Part shown: piece after piece, positions 21,074 through 29,607 of the stretch
Layout of the letters: each line of letters begins with the position of its first letter
Numbering within the stretch: the first letter of the stretch is position 1
Origin: a virus
Reading direction: 5' to 3' (one strand)
IMG/VR virus record: IMGVR_UViG_3300049596_000320
Coordinates: 1 to 34,540 of that record
Length of the DNA stretch: 34,540 nt
Translations under genes and position numbers: made by a program
Notes under the pieces: generated by a model
Told to the model about the DNA's origin: nothing
What the model saw: the letters and a program-made list of their open reading frames with translations, nothing else
The model's database searches: none

Positions 21074-21366
21074 TATTTAATGTTTTGTATTTTACCCAAT
21101 TGCTCTAATGTACTTAATTTTGAAGTAGCTGCAGCCAATGATGAATCTGTTTTCCTAAGTGTATTTTGCATTACCTCGACCCTTACTTCTAGCTTTTCAA
21201 CCTTTGCACTTTGTGAAACTATTTGCTCTTTAAATGTAGATTTAACATCTATATATAAATATGATATTGCTACTAATACTAAAAACAGGGTAGCTACAAT
21301 TGGGTTTTTTGCGAATGATTTAAAATCCATTATACCTGTTATTGGATTTAAGTTTTTTATTGCCAT
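21073..21366 (-). CDS. Membrane-anchored coiled-coil, i-spanin-like (97 aa)
   Basis: Residues 22-40 (NPIVATLFLVLVAISYLYID) form one membrane helix after a short N-terminal part; the remainder is a heptad-like coil (AKVEKLEVRVEVMQNTLRKT and SSLAAATSKLSTLEQLGK) facing the periplasm. Its position immediately before a lipoprotein in the lysis cassette supports an inner membrane spanin subunit. Confidence 0.6.
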   Translation of the reverse strand: MAIKNLNPITGIMDFKSFAKNPIVATLFLVLVAISYLYIDVKSTFKEQIVSQSAKVEKLEVRVEVMQNTLRKTDSSLAAATSKLSTLEQLGKIQNIK

Positions 21367-21404
21367 TATTCTAATTTATTTTATATTCTAATATTACCTA
21401 TTAT

Positions 21405-21932
21405 TTAAAACAATTTTTTATAGTATCCGACTGAATATCCCTGTGTACCGTAATTCATCAATATAAGACCCTTATTAGGCACTTTTAAGCCTACCCCTAT
21501 ACTCGCACCCAAAACATTATTAAAGTTCCTTAAATCGCCTCCTATTAAAAATTCACTTTTTGGTTTTATAGTCTTTGTAATATATATAGTTTTTTCTTGT
21601 AGTTTTGCTTGGAAACCCCTGCCTATTATTTTATTTTGTGCAATGGTATCATTAATATAGAACGTATTTGAATCTATTTTTATTGTATCATTATATGCTT
21701 TTGTCTGCAAATATTCGTTAATTATACGAATTGTATCGTGGATTGGGATATATATTGAATCTTGTAAAAGTATATTATAAGGTATTGAATCCCCCTTTTT
21801 ATATTTAGTCAATGTTTTAACATTGATTATAGTATCTGTCTTTAAAACTATTTCATTTTTATTATAATTAGGCTTTGTCATTAATAAAATAATAACTATT
21901 GCTATTAAAATAACTACTAAAGCATTTTTCAT
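21405..21932 (-). CDS. Membrane-anchored beta-rich protein, DUF6808-like (175 aa)
   Basis: The N-terminal helix ALVVILIAIVIILLM (residues 4-18) is a signal anchor. The body has DTIINVKTLTKYKKGDSIPY and YIPIHDTIRI repeats of Thr/Ile beta strands, then SEFLIGGDLRNFNNVLGASI and a closing IVYYKKLF-like end (ending VGYYKKLF). I associate this pattern with DUF6808 domains of Bacteroidota phages. The final Gly/Phe/Tyr-rich strands resemble outer-membrane beta hairpins. A role in lysis or surface interaction is inferred from its position. Confidence 0.5.
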   Translation of the reverse strand: MKNALVVILIAIVIILLMTKPNYNKNEIVLKTDTIINVKTLTKYKKGDSIPYNILLQDSIYIPIHDTIRIINEYLQTKAYNDTIKIDSNTFYINDTIAQNKIIGRGFQAKLQEKTIYITKTIKPKSEFLIGGDLRNFNNVLGASIGVGLKVPNKGLILMNYGTQGYSVGYYKKLF

Positions 21933-21983
21933 TTTATCTTCTTAATTGCTGAAAGGAATATCTTAACCCAAGACCCATATATA

Positions 21984-22172
21984 CTATTTAGGAATTTCAT
22001 CTTTTACTTTTTTAGTTGCATTGTAATAATAGCGAATAGCCATTACCCCTGAGATGATAGCAATCAAACCGGCAATTAATGTAATAATCGGTTGCACTGT
22101 TGAAATACTTACGATAGCTGATAAAAGGCTTATACCTGTGCCTATGTCGGCTTGATTGCTATGTGGTGTCAT
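21984..22172 (-). CDS. Second holin-like membrane protein (62 aa)
   Basis: Residues 12-31 (GISLLSAIVSISTVQPIITL) and 33-50 (AGLIAIISGVMAIRYYYN) form two hydrophobic segments, followed by a basic tail (NATKKVKDEIPK). The N-terminus is short and polar (TPHSNQADI). This is a small two-helix holin or antiholin layout, and with the 86-aa protein the lysis cassette has two such candidates. Only topology supports the call. Confidence 0.55.
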   Translation of the reverse strand: MTPHSNQADIGTGISLLSAIVSISTVQPIITLIAGLIAIISGVMAIRYYYNATKKVKDEIPK

Positions 22173-22183
22173 TGTTTTAAAAA

Positions 22184-22363
22184 TTATCCTAACCCTGCGT
22201 TTGGGTCATTTGGATTGTTAGTAAAATCATTTGCTTCTGTTTGTGGATTCTGCTCCTGTGCTAATTTGCCTAAGAATTGTAATAATGGCAATCCGTAAGC
22301 AGTAGGAATAGTGTTAATAAATTGTTCTAATTCTTTTACTTGTTGCTCGTTTAATGTAATCAT
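22184..22363 (-). CDS. Small acidic protein downstream of the fibre genes (59 aa)
   Basis: Starts at ATG 22361-22363 and ends 11 bases before the 62-aa gene. It is a helix-forming Leu/Gln/Glu sequence (LNEQQVKELEQFINTIPTAY) followed by an Asn/Pro-rich disordered tail (NPQTEANDFTNNPNDPNAG). No family is recognised. It lies between the fibre-associated gene and the holin-like genes. Confidence 0.5.
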   Translation of the reverse strand: MITLNEQQVKELEQFINTIPTAYGLPLLQFLGKLAQEQNPQTEANDFTNNPNDPNAGLG

Positions 22364-22390
22364 AATATTTATTTTTTTACAAAGATATAA

Positions 22391-22711
22391 TTAAATAGTT
22401 GGATTTTGAAATGGCAATGGAAGTACTATAATTGGGGGATTGATTATGTTCTCAATTTGTTTATCAAGGTTTAAATCTATTGTCTCCGTATCTAGCCCAT
22501 TTTCAAGCCAACCGCATACTTGCTCGTAAGTTAAATCAGGGTAAGCAGTAAAATCCGTTTCACTTGGAGTTGTGCAATTCATAGTTCCGTAACTTGATAC
22601 TACTATTTCATCTTGCGTTGCTATGCGTGACCAATGAATTACTGAAACGACATCCGTTAGTCCATCCTCAGTTGGCTTAGTGTCCATTTGGTTTATTACC
22701 CAATTTTTCAT
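22391..22711 (-). CDS. Tail fibre-associated protein, DUF7936-like (106 aa)
   Basis: The start follows the fibre gene by 2 bases. The N-terminus (MKNWVINQMDTKPTEDGLTD, then VVSVIHWSRIATQDE) has the W-x-I...M...P...G-L-x-D-V-V pattern that I associate with small proteins next to phage tail fibres (DUF7936). The C-terminus is Pro/Ile-rich (INPPIIVLPLPFQ). A fibre chaperone or minor tail role is likely from position only. Confidence 0.55.
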   Translation of the reverse strand: MKNWVINQMDTKPTEDGLTDVVSVIHWSRIATQDEIVVSSYGTMNCTTPSETDFTAYPDLTYEQVCGWLENGLDTETIDLNLDKQIENIINPPIIVLPLPFQNPTI

Positions 22712-22712
22712 T

Positions 22713-25442
22713 TTATTTTATTTTAAGTTTTAATTCTTCTATTTGTTTTTGTTGCTCTTGTAAAGCCTTTACTAGCATTGGAATTAATACTGATGTCTTA
22801 ATTGTTTTAGTTACTGTTCCTAAATCATTATTATCTAAATCTTTATCAGGTGTTTCCTCTATAAGTGCAGGGAATATTTTTTCCATTTCCTGAGCAATAA
22901 AACCAATTTGTTTATTTTTATCTCCTATAAGATTAAAGTTTCTAACTTTTAATTTTAATATGTCATCTAGTTTAGGTGTAGCATCTACAATATTTTCTTT
23001 TAACTTAATATCCGATAATGTTCCATAGCTATTATTAACATTTACAATATTTCCATTACCATAAACAAACATTGTATTTGTAGTTATAGCTGAACCATTA
23101 CCTGACTGAGCAACATAAGCATACCAAGAAGTTGAACCTGTTGTTATAGATGATGCTTGAAATATAGGAGCAGTTGTACCATTTGGAGTTCTGCCTTGAA
23201 TTGCACAGTTTCCACCACCTGTAGCAAGAGCAGTTAATGCAGCTGTTTCTGCCGCAGTAGTTCCTATTAATACATTCCCCCCACTTGTAATACGCATAAC
23301 CTCATTTGCACTACTACTACTTCCACTTGTAGCAACTCCAAAAGCTAAATAAGGAGTGTCCGTTCCAACAGGAGTATAAATTAAAGCCTTTCTATAAGTA
23401 TCGCCACCTAATTGAAATGCAGCTAATGTATTTGCTGAAGTACCTTTTATTTGTAATATACCTGCTATGTCTAAGAATGGTCCTGTAAATCCAACCCCAC
23501 TAAAATTTCCTGCACTTGTTCCACCAACCCCTACACTACTAGAGAATGTAGCTGCTCCTGTGGATAAATTTATTGTTAATCCTTTTGCAGCAGTTGCCCA
23601 ATCAGTTAAATATAATGTTGAAGTAGAAACTCCAATAAATGCGTCAGTTGTTGCACCACCTATTCTTATTTGGCTATTTGCTGAATTTGCATTTATAGTT
23701 CCACTAAACGTAGCACTTGTTCCACCCAATGCACCTGCAAGTGTTAGCCCTCCTGCATCTGTCATTGTAATAACAGGAGAACCTGATTTTTGTATTGTAA
23801 AAGGCACTGAAGTTGAAGCAGTATCATTGTTTATAAGAATACCAAAACCTGTTGCACTTGATGCTATCTGAAATGCCCTACCTGCTGAATGTGTAATTTT
23901 TAAACCATCTCCTGTGCTACTATTTGTAATTCCTACACCTATTCCACTTCCTGCATTTGTAAATGTAGAAGTAGTTCCAATTATAGCACCTGTAAAAGTT
24001 GCTTCGCCTGTTGCAGCTATTGTTAATCTTGTAGTGTTTGCAGTTCTCAATATTAAAGGAATTGCAGTTGTATTATATGCTGCATTTACATAACTAGCCG
24101 TATCTGTAGCTTGTAAAACTACACTCGAACCATTGCCGGTTAAATCAAATACTCTTAAAATTGTATTAGTATCATATACACTTAATGCGTCACTTGGATT
24201 TATAGTGCCTAAATTTTCTCCTATTGCTAATTTACCTGTTGGGCTTAATACAAATGTATTCTTAGATAATGTTTCATTAATAATAGTAAATAAACTATTA
24301 TTGATTGAATTGTTAGCGTTTCCTGAACTTACACTCCAAATATTTCCACCTGTTGCCGTATTAGTTAATTTTAACCTGCTTGTTAAATAACTAGCCGTTG
24401 AAATATTTAATAACCCGCTTAAAGTTCCACCTGTTAATAATAAATAGTTAGCTAAATCAGCAGTTGAAGCTTTATTATTAAATGTTGTCCAATCAGCACT
24501 TGATAAAGCTCCTCTATTTGCAGCCGAAGCCGTAGGCAAATTAAAAGTATGCGTTGCAGTTGAACTTGATATAGCAAAGTCTGTTCCACTCGTTCCTGTC
24601 GCTAAAAATTGTATTTGTCTTGTTAAGTTATTTAACGTAGTTAATCCCTTAGAAAAGGTTGTAACTACTTGACATAAATGACTATTTTCTGTATGTAAAG
24701 TAACTACTCTTGTATCTACATTTGCATATATTCTAATTGCTAATCTATCTGTTATAGTTAAAACACTTGCAGTCACAGGGATAGCAAAATAATAAGGACT
24801 TAGTGTTGTTCCATTACTTAAATATTCAGGTACACTTTGACTGCTACCTAATAGCGTAAAAGTAGTTCCGTCATATTTATAAAGCTCTGCATATACATAA
24901 GGATTATGCGCATTAGAATTTACACTAAAATATAACTCACAATTAAAATTTCCCGCAGGTACTTCTAATAAAGCAGGGTCATTTGCGTCTGTTAAATAAC
25001 TTGCTATATAGCCATTAGTTGAAGCCGTAATATCAGTTCCCGCACCACTTATAGGGTCTTTACTAAATTCTCTATAAGCAACTCCACCGATAGTACCTTG
25101 ACTTACACTTGAATTTAGATAATAAGAAACAGAACTACCTCCACCTGTTGATGTTGGAAAATCTGCTAATGCTCCATCCCCTCTTACATATTGAGTAGCA
25201 TCCCCTGCAAAGCCTATATTAATTGTTCCTGCACTTGTTATTGGACTTCCGGTTATCGTTAAAGCATCCCCTGTTTCAGTAACACCTACGCTTGTAACTG
25301 TTCCAATAGTTGAAAATAAATCAGCTATCTGTAATAATGTTACCTTTTTAGAAACACCTGTTATTGGGTCACCTATGATTGTTAAGTCAGTAGATGCCGG
25401 AGCCATCTCTGTCGCTAGTTGATTTATTTTTTTAGATTCCAT
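22713..25442 (-). CDS. Tail fibre with C-terminal S74 intramolecular chaperone (909 aa)
   Basis: The host-recognition fibre. The N-terminal 120 residues (MESKKINQLATEMAPASTDL, IGDPITGVSKKVTLLQIADL) are a tail-binding segment typical of Bacteroidota phages. A long Gly/Ser/Thr/Ala beta-repeat shaft (ATGEATFTGAIIGTTSTFTN and similar, residues about 270-800) follows. The last 105 residues are a peptidase S74 domain: LSDIKLKENIVDA (catalytic Ser-Asp / Lys region), KVRNFNLIGDKNKQIGFIAQ and EMEKIFP, ending in a Gln/Leu coiled coil. S74 domains trimerise the fibre and then cleave themselves off, so the mature protein should end just before the SDIKLKEN segment. The variable shaft is where host range would change. 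Confidence 0.92.
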   Translation of the reverse strand: MESKKINQLATEMAPASTDLTIIGDPITGVSKKVTLLQIADLFSTIGTVTSVGVTETGDALTITGSPITSAGTINIGFAGDATQYVRGDGALADFPTSTGGGSSVSYYLNSSVSQGTIGGVAYREFSKDPISGAGTDITASTNGYIASYLTDANDPALLEVPAGNFNCELYFSVNSNAHNPYVYAELYKYDGTTFTLLGSSQSVPEYLSNGTTLSPYYFAIPVTASVLTITDRLAIRIYANVDTRVVTLHTENSHLCQVVTTFSKGLTTLNNLTRQIQFLATGTSGTDFAISSSTATHTFNLPTASAANRGALSSADWTTFNNKASTADLANYLLLTGGTLSGLLNISTASYLTSRLKLTNTATGGNIWSVSSGNANNSINNSLFTIINETLSKNTFVLSPTGKLAIGENLGTINPSDALSVYDTNTILRVFDLTGNGSSVVLQATDTASYVNAAYNTTAIPLILRTANTTRLTIAATGEATFTGAIIGTTSTFTNAGSGIGVGITNSSTGDGLKITHSAGRAFQIASSATGFGILINNDTASTSVPFTIQKSGSPVITMTDAGGLTLAGALGGTSATFSGTINANSANSQIRIGGATTDAFIGVSTSTLYLTDWATAAKGLTINLSTGAATFSSSVGVGGTSAGNFSGVGFTGPFLDIAGILQIKGTSANTLAAFQLGGDTYRKALIYTPVGTDTPYLAFGVATSGSSSSANEVMRITSGGNVLIGTTAAETAALTALATGGGNCAIQGRTPNGTTAPIFQASSITTGSTSWYAYVAQSGNGSAITTNTMFVYGNGNIVNVNNSYGTLSDIKLKENIVDATPKLDDILKLKVRNFNLIGDKNKQIGFIAQEMEKIFPALIEETPDKDLDNNDLGTVTKTIKTSVLIPMLVKALQEQQKQIEELKLKIK

Positions 25443-25872
25443 TAGTAGGTATTTGACAAGTGTCGTTTAATGAAGATAATGTTAATGAAAAGTCTATTTT
25501 AACACCTGCTAAATAATCAGGGTCTGATTCAGTATAAAATGATAATGTCATACTATCACTAGCAATCCAATTGTAAATAGGGTCTCTTAATTCAGCGACC
25601 ATATCCTGACCAACTAAAGTCATATCACTCAATACCTCTGTCTCGTTTGTTTCTTCCATTAACATTCTATCCATAACATAGATAGAAAAATTATATTGTA
25701 TTTGCTTTGCTAGTATCTGTGCATCTACTAAACTAAAAAACATAGCAGGATAAGTAACCTCACCATTGCTAAGTCTTTCCCACACATCACCGAAATACAC
25801 GAACTTAATTTGCTCGTGGTTGTTTCCGAATGTTGTTATTTGCTTTACTATTTGATTGAGTGTTAATCCCAT
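25432..25872 (-). CDS. Tail completion / terminator-like protein (146 aa)
   Basis: An alpha/beta protein with LNQIVKQITTFGNNHEQIKF, VYFGDVWERLSNGEVTYPAM and FFSLVDAQIL in the first half, and beta strands (LAGVKIDFSLTLSSLND) at the end. The YFGDxWERLxxGEVxYPAMFF pattern recurs in neck-region proteins of Bacteroidota phages as I recall. Placement after the DUF6712-like connector and before the fibre supports a tail terminator or neck role. The start overlaps a candidate 44-aa frame. Confidence 0.55.
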   Translation of the reverse strand: MGLTLNQIVKQITTFGNNHEQIKFVYFGDVWERLSNGEVTYPAMFFSLVDAQILAKQIQYNFSIYVMDRMLMEETNETEVLSDMTLVGQDMVAELRDPIYNWIASDSMTLSFYTESDPDYLAGVKIDFSLTLSSLNDTCQIPTNGI

Positions 25873-25939
25873 TATTTTTTGTTTTTTCTAAATAAACTTT
25901 TAGCTTATTTTGATTTTTAATGTTTGCTTCTTTGCTCAT
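25805..25939 (-). CDS. Candidate small basic peptide (44 aa), doubtful
   Basis: An ATG at 25937-25939, two bases from the connector stop, opens a basic Asn/Lys-rich frame (MSKEANIKNQNKLKVYLEKT ... KQPRAN) that overlaps the tail completion gene by 68 bases in another frame. It would fill the otherwise empty gap between the two genes. The Asn/Lys-rich content is what AT-rich DNA gives by chance, so support is weak. Confidence 0.25.
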   Translation of the reverse strand: MSKEANIKNQNKLKVYLEKTKNNGINTQSNSKANNNIRKQPRAN

Positions 25940-25940
25940 A

Positions 25941-26513
25941 TTAACATCCTATTTTGCCCTGATACTTTTGTTCTAAGTTTTTATTCTCATAAACATTATC
26001 ATCTTCTAAATATAAAGATGAAGTATAACCCTCTAAATCAGGAATGATTGTATCTATCCCACTTGTAAAGTTTAAATATTCAGGGTACAAAGTATTGTTT
26101 TGTCTTAAATACTTAATCAATCTTTGCTTGTAAAATTCTGCTCTTGTCCTGTATCTGTTAGCCACATCAATCATATCTTGCATTGATGGGTTCTCTGTAT
26201 TGTCTCCTGACTTTCTTAATAAACCTTTGTTATAAAACTGATATGATAACCCCATAGGTAATTCACTCATAACATAATAAATTAAACAATCGGCAATATA
26301 ATTATTTAATAATGTAGTTTCATTACCATTTAATGTAGAACCGTTTATTGCACTTTGCAATTTATTATATAATGTACTACCCAATGCAGGGAGTATATAC
26401 ATATCCTGTGCCGTTTTAATTTCCGGCAATATTAATTTTTCATCCACGTTTGCGTGTAAGCCGGTTCTATCTTTTATCCCTTGTACTGATATAAATAATA
26501 TATTTAATGACAT
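25941..26513 (-). CDS. Head-tail connector, DUF6712-like (190 aa)
   Basis: A mainly helical protein: DEKLILPEIKTAQDMYILPA (residues 24-43), ALGSTLYNKLQSAI, ETTLLNNYIADCLIYYVMSE, then RYRTRAEFYKQRLIKYLRQN. This helical pattern followed by a Tyr/Asp tail is characteristic of DUF6712 proteins that follow portals in Bacteroidota phages. It probably forms the adaptor ring under the portal. It starts 3 bases after the portal stop. Confidence 0.75.
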   Translation of the reverse strand: MSLNILFISVQGIKDRTGLHANVDEKLILPEIKTAQDMYILPALGSTLYNKLQSAINGSTLNGNETTLLNNYIADCLIYYVMSELPMGLSYQFYNKGLLRKSGDNTENPSMQDMIDVANRYRTRAEFYKQRLIKYLRQNNTLYPEYLNFTSGIDTIIPDLEGYTSSLYLEDDNVYENKNLEQKYQGKIGC

Positions 26514-26516
26514 TTC

Positions 26517-28499
26517 TTATTTTTTTCTTGTTACTATGTTTGTTTTCCATTGATGGCGACAAGATTCACTTGCTACCCCATTATCATTCCACCATCCACC
26601 CCTTCTATCCCAAACAGAATATCCTAATCTAGCACTCATCATTTCAATATCACTTCTGCTATAAATTTTATTAGCATCTAGTAAAGCAACACAAAAAGGT
26701 CTGCTAGTGGTTTTATCTGAATCATTAAATCCTTCAATCCATTCATAAGAATAGCGAACTAAAATTTCAGTTGTTTGTGGTTTTGTTTCACCTACTGCCT
26801 TGCTTAATGGTTGTGTTAATTCTCTAGATACTTCAATATCACTATTAATTCCTTTGCCTATTTTGGTTTCCTTAACCTTTAATATTTTTCTATCTTCTAA
26901 ATCTTTTAAAATATTTTTTATATTATTAACATCTTCATCCAAAACTTCTGCTAATACTTCAGGTGTTATATTTTTTTGTTTAGCTATTTGGTCTAATATA
27001 TCTGATTCTAATTGTGTAACATCTGCGAACATATAAAAGTCAACATCATCACTAAATCTTTTTTTAGATTTCCAAACATTAAATGCATCCTTGCTTTCAC
27101 CAAATTCATAAAACACACCAAAGTCTTGTGCTGCAAATTCTGCATCCATCTCATCAGAACCTAGCCAAGTGTTTACTTCATCATCACTTAAAGCATATCC
27201 TGTTTTAAGCATTGCACTTGCTTGTTCTCTATTGATTTTACCTTTAGTAAACTCGCGAATGATACGCTGCATATTTTGCCACTCACGACCTTTTAAACCT
27301 TTGATATGCTCGTTAACCGATAAGCCTTGTGCCGGAACTATTGCCTCAGCAGTAGGTGCATATTTAGTCATATCAATACCAATCTTTTCTAATATCCATT
27401 CTTTAGGTGCTACTTCTTTAATAGTTTGCTCACTAAACTCAATTCCTATTGGTTCAGTAGGAATAATCTTTATTTCAGTTGTGACATTTTTATATTTAGC
27501 TAACATATTAAATACACTTTCTAAATGCATTTGTTTAGCATTTACATATGTGTTCTTAAATATCTCATAGCCATCACGCATCTCTGTTCTGCTGCCTAGC
27601 TTACCGGCTTCTGCAATACCCATAATTGATGGGGTCGTAACCTGATGACCACTAAATATGTTAGTCTGTATTAATTCATCTACTCTGCCAAAATCCTCTT
27701 TTGTTAAATCACTTGTACCCAAATCATCTACGACAGGCTTCCTAGATATATCATTGACAAATGCAATCATATATTTTTTACCGTCTGCACCACTATAAGT
27801 TTTTCTTAGTCTGTTATCTACATTGCGCTTCTCCTCATCATTAGGCTCACCATTCGGTAAGGTAATAAGTTTACTAGCAGAAAACCCTGTCTGTGCATTT
27901 CCTAAGATATGCTTAGAAACTTCAATGTCAGATTCAATATAATTTAATGCAGCAAAATAACTAGGTAATCCATAGATACCAATATTAGGTCTGTACTCTT
28001 TTATGTACAGAATTTGTTTGCCTGTTGGTTGCTTAGGGTTAAATGCAGCCACAACTAATGGCTTTACCTTATTGTCTTTCCAATCTTCTTTATACCAATA
28101 CTGTGTATTGTCTTTGTTAGTTCTTATCTTAACATAATCACAATGCCATAACTCGGCAATGTTACCGGCTAAATCCCAAATAACTTCTAAGTAAGCACCA
28201 CCAAATATTTCAACATCTAAAGATACCTTTCTAGTTAAATCGTTTAAAGATTCAACCCTGTTAGCTTTATCTATAAATGCCTGTGCATCAGGTTCACCTG
28301 ACCAACCATTGCCGGTAATATAATGCACCTTACTTTTAATAATGGCACTATGCTTTGATGACTTATTGTATAAGTCAACTATGTATTCCGGATAGTCGTT
28401 ATTTTCTCCGTATTTAATATATCCACCATCTACACCCTTTTTCTCTTTGAATTCAGGTTGCCTAGCCTCTGCGAATGTTAATACTCTTAAATCTATCAT
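26517..28499 (-). CDS. Portal protein with a winged-helix-like segment and Cys-His C-terminus (660 aa)
   Basis: The dodecameric DNA gateway of the head. The first 400 residues follow the Bacteroidota phage portal pattern: YIKYGENNDYPEYIVDLYNK, HSAIIKSKVHYITGNGWSG, then LEVIWDLAGNIAELWHCDYV and PSIMGIAEAGKLGSRTEMRD. After residue about 490 a segment LESDILDQIAKQKNITPEVL, AEVLDEDVNNIKNILKDLED looks like a winged helix. The last 70 residues (RPFCVALLDANKIYSRSDIE, RRGGWWNDNG, ESCRHQWK) carry the Cys/His/Trp motif seen at the end of portals or MuF-like proteins. It overlaps the 124-aa gene by ATGA. Confidence 0.88.
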   Translation of the reverse strand: MIDLRVLTFAEARQPEFKEKKGVDGGYIKYGENNDYPEYIVDLYNKSSKHSAIIKSKVHYITGNGWSGEPDAQAFIDKANRVESLNDLTRKVSLDVEIFGGAYLEVIWDLAGNIAELWHCDYVKIRTNKDNTQYWYKEDWKDNKVKPLVVAAFNPKQPTGKQILYIKEYRPNIGIYGLPSYFAALNYIESDIEVSKHILGNAQTGFSASKLITLPNGEPNDEEKRNVDNRLRKTYSGADGKKYMIAFVNDISRKPVVDDLGTSDLTKEDFGRVDELIQTNIFSGHQVTTPSIMGIAEAGKLGSRTEMRDGYEIFKNTYVNAKQMHLESVFNMLAKYKNVTTEIKIIPTEPIGIEFSEQTIKEVAPKEWILEKIGIDMTKYAPTAEAIVPAQGLSVNEHIKGLKGREWQNMQRIIREFTKGKINREQASAMLKTGYALSDDEVNTWLGSDEMDAEFAAQDFGVFYEFGESKDAFNVWKSKKRFSDDVDFYMFADVTQLESDILDQIAKQKNITPEVLAEVLDEDVNNIKNILKDLEDRKILKVKETKIGKGINSDIEVSRELTQPLSKAVGETKPQTTEILVRYSYEWIEGFNDSDKTTSRPFCVALLDANKIYSRSDIEMMSARLGYSVWDRRGGWWNDNGVASESCRHQWKTNIVTRKK

Positions 28500-28870
28500 T
28501 GTCTAATTGTATAAGTGTCTGTTGTTGTATATTGGTTATATGTTAGGGTCGAACCTGAAAGCCACATAATACCTGTTTCTAGCTTGTTTAAGCCTGTTGG
28601 ATTTAAGTTGCTAGTACTTGCTTGTTCGTACACTTCGTAGGTATATTGACCCTCTAATGCAGCACTAAAGCTAGTGTTAGTAACAATTGTAAATTCATTG
28701 TATCTATCCTTGTATAAACTTAAATCAGATGTATTTAAAATTACAAATTTAATAATGTTATTACTACTTCTATTTGTAAAAACAAATAAATAGTTAGGGG
28801 TAATCAATAACTGCTTTTCAGTTAAAGTCATTATGATTGTATTGGTCTGTCCTTTAGTTAAATGTATCAT
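28496..28870 (-). CDS. Conserved structural protein between tail tube and portal (124 aa)
   Basis: A beta-strand-rich protein (TIIMTLTEKQLLITPNYLFV, FTNRSSNNIIKFV, EFTIVTNTSF, ALEGQYTYEVYEQAS) with an immunoglobulin-like strand pattern and many Thr/Tyr. It has no signal peptide. It resembles small decoration or baseplate-associated proteins of Bacteroidota phages. Its stop overlaps the portal start. It follows the terminator at 28977-29006, so a separate promoter in 28871-28976 is expected; none could be matched to consensus. Confidence 0.5.
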   Translation of the reverse strand: MIHLTKGQTNTIIMTLTEKQLLITPNYLFVFTNRSSNNIIKFVILNTSDLSLYKDRYNEFTIVTNTSFSAALEGQYTYEVYEQASTSNLNPTGLNKLETGIMWLSGSTLTYNQYTTTDTYTIRQ

Positions 28871-28976
28871 CTATTATAAATAGCAATAATAATAATATTT
28901 ACAAAACAAGTAGGTAAAGCTATTATTTGACTTATATTGTAATAAAGTAAGTCAATAACTTGACTTTTTGACATAC

Positions 28977-29006
28977 AAAAAACCCCCACCTAGAAAACTA
29001 GGCAGG
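28977..29006 (-). terminator. Rho-independent terminator after the tail-tube gene
   Basis: On the minus strand CCCCTGCCTAG, loop TTTT, CTAGGTGGGGG followed by TTTTTTG. The stem is strong with one bulge and is followed by a six-T run. It lies 26 bases beyond the stop of the 172-aa gene and separates the scaffold-capsid-tube unit from the portal unit. Confidence 0.8.
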
Positions 29007-29031
29007 GGAACTAACTATGAAAAACTGTAAA

Positions 29032-29550
29032 CTATCCTGCAGTTGTAAGAGCAGCAGCTACTGTACTATTAACCTCAGGTGCTAAAGCAGGTTCAGCTCC
29101 TGTGAATGTTAATGTATAACCACTTCTGTCTCCTTCAGCAGTACCTGTTGCAGCACTACCGGCAGTCAAATCCAATGACCTTGTTTTACCTAGCATAAAG
29201 AACTTACCATTGTTGTCTTTAGCAACTGCTGTAAGACTATTTTGTGCTAATAAAAGAATTTCATTTCTCGTATTTGCTTGTAATTTATTTAAGATTATTG
29301 TTAATTCAGGAGTGAAAAACAAGGTACCATTTTGAACATTCGATGCTACGTTTTCAGTAAACATTGAAGTTCCTTTTGTTAACTCATATTTATAAAACTT
29401 CTTACCTGCAGCTTTTACTAAAGCAGTAATAACACCACTAGCTTCTGTACTTGAAGTAATATCCGAACTTGCAATAAAATAAACCTCTGTAATTCCACCT
29501 AGTGAATCACGACAATCAAGGGTATATCCTTGTGTTAATGCACACGCCAT
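29032..29550 (-). CDS. Major tail tube-like protein (172 aa)
   Basis: A beta-rich, Thr/Ala/Gly-rich protein: GYTLDCRDSLGGITEVYFIA, SSDITSSTEASGVITALVKA, then FMLGKTRSLDLTAGSAATGT and the closing SGYTLTFTGAEPALAPEVNS. The size, lack of enzymatic motifs and the pattern of a closing GYTLTFTGxE strand fit a tail tube subunit. It is the only gene between the capsid gene and the terminator. A head decoration protein is the alternative. Confidence 0.6.
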   Translation of the reverse strand: MACALTQGYTLDCRDSLGGITEVYFIASSDITSSTEASGVITALVKAAGKKFYKYELTKGTSMFTENVASNVQNGTLFFTPELTIILNKLQANTRNEILLLAQNSLTAVAKDNNGKFFMLGKTRSLDLTAGSAATGTAEGDRSGYTLTFTGAEPALAPEVNSTVAAALTTAG

Positions 29551-29572
29551 AATATTTTATTTTATTTTATTT

Positions 29573-29600
29573 AAAAATGGGGAGTATATTTCAACTCCCC
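29573..29600 (-). terminator. Stem-loop terminator between capsid and tail-tube genes
   Basis: GGGGAGT (29579-29585) pairs with ACTCCCC (29594-29600) around an 8-base loop, and on the minus strand is followed by ATTTTTAA. It is probably a partial terminator or mRNA-stabilising hairpin that raises capsid expression over downstream genes. Confidence 0.65.
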
Positions 29601-29607
29601 TTTATAA

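Noticed and set aside
23467-23871. A 134-aa plus-strand frame inside the tail fibre gene
   Set aside because: It is antisense to a clear fibre with S74 domain; the Pro/Val-rich product mirrors the Gly/Thr repeats of the fibre.
22713-25442. Internal repeats of the fibre shaft as a diversity-generating retroelement target
   Set aside because: No reverse transcriptase, accessory gene or template repeat is present in the genome; the repeats are ordinary Gly/Thr shaft sequence.
27169-27570. A 133-aa plus-strand frame inside the portal gene
   Set aside because: It is antisense to the portal, has no start signal and shows hydrophobic sequence of the kind produced by reading a coding strand backwards.
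28540-28560. GGTCGAACC resembling a tRNA T-arm
   Set aside because: It lies within a coding gene, and no acceptor or anticodon stems can be built around it. No tRNA was found elsewhere.
28921-28972. TTGAC-like boxes suggesting a sigma-70 (-35/-10) promoter for the portal operon
   Set aside because: Spacing to a TATAAG-like box is only 13 bases and Bacteroidota do not use this consensus; not enough to annotate.
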